18,347 nt of DNA, taken from NCBI GenBank assembly GCA_964405075.1, contig CAYOMP010000041.1, positions 1 through 18,347 on the forward strand. The letters run 5' to 3'. Position 1 is the first letter of the stretch, and each line of letters starts with the position of its first letter. Positions 16,039 to 18,347 of the stretch are shown here, in pieces. The translations under genes were made by a program, and so were the position numbers. Source of the stretch: CAYOMP01 sp964405075 (GTDB lineage Bacteria > Bacillota > Clostridia > Lachnospirales > Lachnospiraceae). Below the pieces are notes generated by a model. It searched no databases and had not been told where the DNA came from. It saw only the letters and a program-made list of their open reading frames with translations.

Positions 16039-16650
16039 TTATTTTAGGATAGGACTAATTCTCTTATAAATTAATGCTACAATTACAGACACAACACATG
16101 CCTTCAATAAATTGAATGGTCCAACTGCAAAAATTACAAATGTTGGTAAGCTAGTTACAAATCCATTAACAGCACTACCCATTTCTACAAATGCAGATAT
16201 TGGCATTCCAAATGCAGCCGCATATGCTGGTAGCAATACGAAAGCATTTAATATACATCCAACAACTGCCATGAATATAGCTCCCACTGCCATTCCTATG
16301 ATAGCATTCTTCTTTGTTTTTGCTTTGCTATAAATTAATCCTGCTGGTACAACAAAACTACATCCTATTAAAAAGTTAGCAAATTCTCCCACGCCTGCTG
16401 TTGTTGTTCCATTAATTAATAAATTTAACAATACCTTTATTAACTCAATAGCAGCCCCAGCTAAAGGTCCCATTGCAAATGCCCCTATAAGAACTGGTAC
16501 TTCACTTAAATCAATTTTGTAAAATGATGGAGCAAACCATAATGGAATTTCAAATAACATCAAGATAACTGCTACTGCTGAAAGCATACCTATCTGCACC
16601 ATTTTTCTTACCTTTGTTGTCTGTGTTACTCTTGCTGTGTTGTCACTCAT
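16039..16650 (-). CDS. ribU: Riboflavin ECF transporter S-component
   Basis: RibU is the membrane substrate-binding subunit of an energy-coupling factor transporter for riboflavin; the shared ATPases and T-component are not in this window. The 203-aa protein has about six hydrophobic segments. The core KIDLSEVPVLIGAFAMGP, then AAIELIKVLLN and GVGEFANFLIG, is typical of RibU in Clostridia. I chose ATG at 16650 (MSDNTARV): AAGGAG lies 8 bases before it, whereas the ATG at 16656 is too close. The gene stands behind an FMN riboswitch with its own terminator hairpin, so transcription should stop when FMN is plentiful. Repeat F sits between that hairpin and the gene. Confidence 0.95.
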   Translation of the reverse strand: MSDNTARVTQTTKVRKMVQIGMLSAVAVILMLFEIPLWFAPSFYKIDLSEVPVLIGAFAMGPLAGAAIELIKVLLNLLINGTTTAGVGEFANFLIGCSFVVPAGLIYSKAKTKKNAIIGMAVGAIFMAVVGCILNAFVLLPAYAAAFGMPISAFVEMGSAVNGFVTSLPTFVIFAVGPFNLLKACVVSVIVALIYKRISPILK

Positions 16651-16710
16651 TTTCATCTCTCCTTTTCTTTTCAAAGGAAATTCTCGTAGGAACATTTTTA
16701 CTATAGAATA

Positions 16711-16790
16711 AAGAATGTGTAAGGCACATTCGCGCGCCGCTCGTCGAAAACCTATGTAAACATAATTTTCTCCTCGTTGCTCGCATAAAT
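16711..16790 (+). repeat. Interspersed repeat copy F, in the ribU leader
   Basis: The left half is the head module: AAAGAATGTG, loop TAAGG, CACATTC (16713-16731), then CGCGCGCC. The right half (16746-16790) matches copy G at 44 of 45 bases and, on the minus strand, carries GAGGAGA then ATG TTT ACA TAG (16752-16763). The right end abuts the T-run of the riboswitch terminator, so every ribU mRNA that reads through carries it. Confidence 0.8.
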
Positions 16791-16821
16791 AAAAATGCCC
16801 TGAACTATTATATTCAGGGCT
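16785..16821 (-). terminator. Riboswitch-controlled terminator upstream of ribU
   Basis: Minus strand: GCCCTGAA, an 8-base loop, TTCAGGGC, then ATTTTTATTT. It lies about 115 bases after the aptamer and 135 before ribU, the place of the expression platform. I did not resolve the anti-terminator pairing. Confidence 0.85.
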
Positions 16822-16935
16822 AACATACTACATTATCACAAGTCCTCCAGATAAACATTGAATATGTGAGAATATTCTTACATTTACTACTCAAATATCA
16901 TCATTATCTAATAAACTGTACTTATCAATCTATAG

Positions 16936-17076
16936 TGTTCTCTTCTCTCATCCAGACTATACTGTCGGTTTTGGATTCTCACCAAATCTGCTATTGCTCA
17001 CGGACTTAGATATTTATTAATATCAACACCGTCGATCGGGAATTGCTACTGCTCACCCTGCCCCGAAGAATTTCCG
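16936..17076 (-). ncRNA. FMN riboswitch (RFN element)
   Basis: The minus strand shows the conserved RFN blocks in order: CTTCGGGGCAGGGTGA, AATTCCCGATCGACGG, then GTCCGTGAGC, GCAGATTTGGTGAGAATCC, AACCGACAGT and AGTCTGGATGAGAGAAG. The variable third arm is GATATT-AATA-AATATC. The second arm carries an extra GCAGTAGC between GGGTGA and AATTCCC compared with the common short form. It binds flavin mononucleotide and should trigger the terminator at 16785-16821, lowering ribU expression. Confidence 0.96.
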
Positions 17077-17098
17077 TATTTAATTTAACAACATATTC

Positions 17099-17127
17099 AT
17101 AGTAGACCTATATGTATTTTTTGTCAA
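17099..17127 (-). promoter_or_regulatory. Promoter of the FMN riboswitch and ribU
   Basis: Minus-strand TTGACA (17122-17127, perfect), a 17-base spacer and TACTAT (17099-17104). The start would fall shortly before the aptamer. Confidence 0.75.
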
Positions 17128-17135
17128 CCTTTTTC

Positions 17136-17163
17136 TTGAATTATTAAAATATTATGTTAGAAT
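17136..17163 (+). promoter_or_regulatory. Promoter of the NimA-like gene
   Basis: Plus-strand TTGAAT (17136-17141), a 16-base spacer and TAGAAT (17158-17163). Its -35 is only 8 bases from the -35 of the divergent ribU promoter. Confidence 0.55.
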
Positions 17164-17219
17164 ATGGTAATAAAACAATTCATATACATTTTTGTTATTA
17201 GCTAAGGAGGAGAACTATT

Positions 17220-17702
17220 ATGAAAAGAATTATGAGAAACACAAAACGTCAACTAGGAACAGATGATACTATTGAAATTTTACAAACAGGTGAATATGGT
17301 ACATTATCTACAATCAGTTCAGATAACACCCCTTATATTGTTCCTATAAGTTATGCCTATGTAAGAGAAAATGACACCGATTGTATATTTTTCCATAGCT
17401 CTATCGAAGGACACAAATTAGATAACATAAAAAACAACAATAATGCCTGTTTCAACGTTGTTACAAATGTAAGTTGTCTTCCTGCTAAGTTTTCAACTCT
17501 TTACAAATCAGCAACCTGCTTTGGAAAAATTGAATTTGTAACTGACACTGATGAAAAGCTTAAAGGAATTCGCGCCATTATGAATAAATACAGTAGCGAT
17601 TTCACTGAAGCAGGAGAAAAATATATTCATAATGACTTTAATAATTTTGTTGTTCTGAAATTAACTATTGAACACTTTTCCGGTAAAGGACGTATTTCAT
17701 AG
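17220..17702 (+). CDS. NimA-like pyridoxamine-phosphate-oxidase-fold flavoprotein
   Basis: A 160-aa cytoplasmic protein of the split-barrel flavin-binding family that includes the 5-nitroimidazole reductases NimA-NimK. MRNTKRQLGTDDTIEIL at the N-terminus, then GEYGTLSTISSDNTPYIVPISYAYV, is the usual first half. FFHSSIEGHKLDNI contains His65 at the position of the NimA active-site histidine (His71). The last part GYxNDFxNFVVLKLTIEHFSGKGR, seen here as HNDFNNFVVLKLTIEHFSGK, closes the barrel. AAGGAGGAG precedes the ATG. It is the only plus-strand gene and diverges from the riboflavin transporter, which suits a flavin protein. Drug resistance is not implied: most relatives have unknown physiological substrates. 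Confidence 0.88.
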   Translation: MKRIMRNTKRQLGTDDTIEILQTGEYGTLSTISSDNTPYIVPISYAYVRENDTDCIFFHSSIEGHKLDNIKNNNNACFNVVTNVSCLPAKFSTLYKSATCFGKIEFVTDTDEKLKGIRAIMNKYSSDFTEAGEKYIHNDFNNFVVLKLTIEHFSGKGRIS

Positions 17703-17776
17703 ATTATAATAAACACACTATGTGATGTACTTCTTATGTTCATACAAGCATAACACTCTATTAGTTAATCGCGTAA

Positions 17777-17827
17777 AAAAAGTAATATTTCCAATGTAAA
17801 CAGTACGCTCTGGAAATATTACTTTTT
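17777..17827. terminator. Bidirectional terminator between nimA-like gene and trxA
   Basis: A perfect 17-bp stem (17777-17793 with 17811-17827) encloses a 17-base loop. Both ends are A/T runs, so it can stop transcription from both convergent genes. Confidence 0.9.
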
Positions 17828-17839
17828 ATTTACCTATAC

Positions 17840-18142
17840 TTATCCAATTAAATCCTTGACTTTATCTTTAGAAATAGCTCCTACTGATTTTTTCATTTCT
17901 ACACCATTTTCTAAAACAACTAACGTTGGGATACTCATTACATTATATTTAGATGCTAATGCAGGATAGTCGTCAACATTAACCTTTGCAATCTTCACTC
18001 CGTTTACTTCATTAGCCACTTCATCTATTATGGGTCCCATCATTTTACAAGGTCCGCACCAAGGTGCCCAAAAATCAATTAATACTTTTCCTTCTTTTGT
18101 TTCACTATTAAAGTTTTCAGTTGTTAATGTAATAACTGCCAT
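17840..18142 (-). CDS. trxA: Thioredoxin
   Basis: Thioredoxin reduces protein disulfides in the cytoplasm, using electrons from thioredoxin reductase (not in this window). The 100-aa protein is slightly shorter than the usual 105-110. FWAPWCGPCKMMGP has the active-site Cys29 and Cys32. Pro72 in MSIPTLVVL is the conserved cis-proline, and FDxxWAP-type residues including Asp23 are present (LIDFWAP). AGGAGGAAG precedes the ATG. It is monocistronic, with an extended -10 promoter and a strong convergent terminator. Confidence 0.96.
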   Translation of the reverse strand: MAVITLTTENFNSETKEGKVLIDFWAPWCGPCKMMGPIIDEVANEVNGVKIAKVNVDDYPALASKYNVMSIPTLVVLENGVEMKKSVGAISKDKVKDLIG

Positions 18143-18203
18143 AATTTCTTCCTCCTATGTTCTCTTTTATTCTTTTGCATTTAGTTTCTGTCAATTAATT
18201 ATT

Positions 18204-18212
18204 AATATACCA
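18204..18212 (-). promoter_or_regulatory. Extended -10 promoter of trxA
   Basis: Minus-strand TGG is followed directly by TATATT. The start would be near 18197, giving a leader of about 55 bases. Confidence 0.5.
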
Positions 18213-18237
18213 CAAACCAATTGTTTTTCTATATTTG

Positions 18238-18263
18238 AATAATAACATAATTATGTTATTATT
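18238..18263. promoter_or_regulatory. 26-bp perfect palindrome upstream of trxA
   Basis: The segment is its own reverse complement over 26 bases, centred on CATAATTATG, and consists mostly of A/T. It starts about 26 bases upstream of the extended -10 of trxA. The form resembles MarR-type operators, but no such regulator is in the window. It has no loop and no flanking T-run, so a terminator is unlikely. Confidence 0.5.
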
Positions 18264-18293
18264 ACTGTAACAAAGTCACTTTTTATGATTTGA

Positions 18294-18347
18294 GAACAAA
18301 GAATGTGCCTTGGCACATTCTCGCGCCGAGCGCGGTCGTTTACGACA
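18294..18347 (+). repeat. Structured interspersed repeat, copy I (cut by window end)
   Basis: Its 54 bases are identical to the first 54 of copy A (5818-5871), including both hairpins. The rest lies beyond the window. Confidence 0.9.

Overview
The window looks like a contig from a low-GC Gram-positive anaerobe of the Clostridia, most likely Lachnospiraceae. This rests on AT-rich DNA, strong AGGAGG-type ribosome binding sites, the fruK-fruA-ptsH-ptsI gene order, a RibU-type ECF S-component behind an FMN riboswitch, and several structured intergenic repeats. The genus cannot be fixed from sequence alone. All complete genes except one (the NimA-like gene at 17220) are on the minus strand.

Layout, left to right. 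1-290: N-terminal part of a DeoR-family regulator cut by the window edge. 290-578: no gene; it holds one short repeat copy (328-372) and no terminator or promoter I can defend. 579-5541: fructose PTS operon, transcribed fruK, fruA, ptsH, ptsI, with a promoter and three direct repeats upstream of fruK and a likely internal promoter before ptsH. 5542-6059: the fru promoter region, repeat copy A and a strong terminator. 6060-7031: Gfo/Idh/MocA oxidoreductase. 7171-8046: DegV/FakB-type protein. 8047-8545: the degV promoter, a degenerate repeat fragment and the MerR-gene terminator. 8546-9280: MerR/TipAS-type regulator with a 19-bp-spacer promoter. 9433-10059: TetR regulator. 10060-10465: a composite repeat (copy C). 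10466-15005: efflux operon (MFS exporter, large FtsX-type permease, ABC ATPase). 15006-16038: leader made of tandem 145-bp repeats interrupted by 100 N, a promoter with a palindromic TetR-type operator, repeats D and B, and the ribU terminator. About 15900-16038 holds nothing I recognise. 16039-16650: ribU. 16651-17219: repeat F, the riboswitch terminator, the FMN riboswitch and two back-to-back promoters. 17220-17702: NimA-like flavoprotein (plus strand). 17840-18142: thioredoxin. 18143-18347: trxA promoter, a 26-bp perfect palindrome and repeat copy I, cut by the window end.

How the genes work together. The fru operon encodes a complete fructose uptake and entry route: EI, an HPr, the fructose EII and 1-phosphofructokinase. 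Its HPr keeps the catalytic His15 but has Lys where Ser46 should be, so it should transfer phosphate but not take part in HPr-kinase catabolite control. The MFS and ABC exporters lie behind one operator-bearing promoter, with the TetR gene at the far end, which suggests a TetR-controlled drug-efflux unit. RibU imports riboflavin under FMN control, and the divergent NimA-like protein probably uses a flavin.

The most unusual content is intergenic: a family of modular, GC-rich, hairpin-forming repeats (about ten copies or fragments in 18 kb). Copies keep base pairing while the paired bases change. They lie inside 5' leaders or have their tails directly against transcription terminators. The genes themselves belong to recognisable families.
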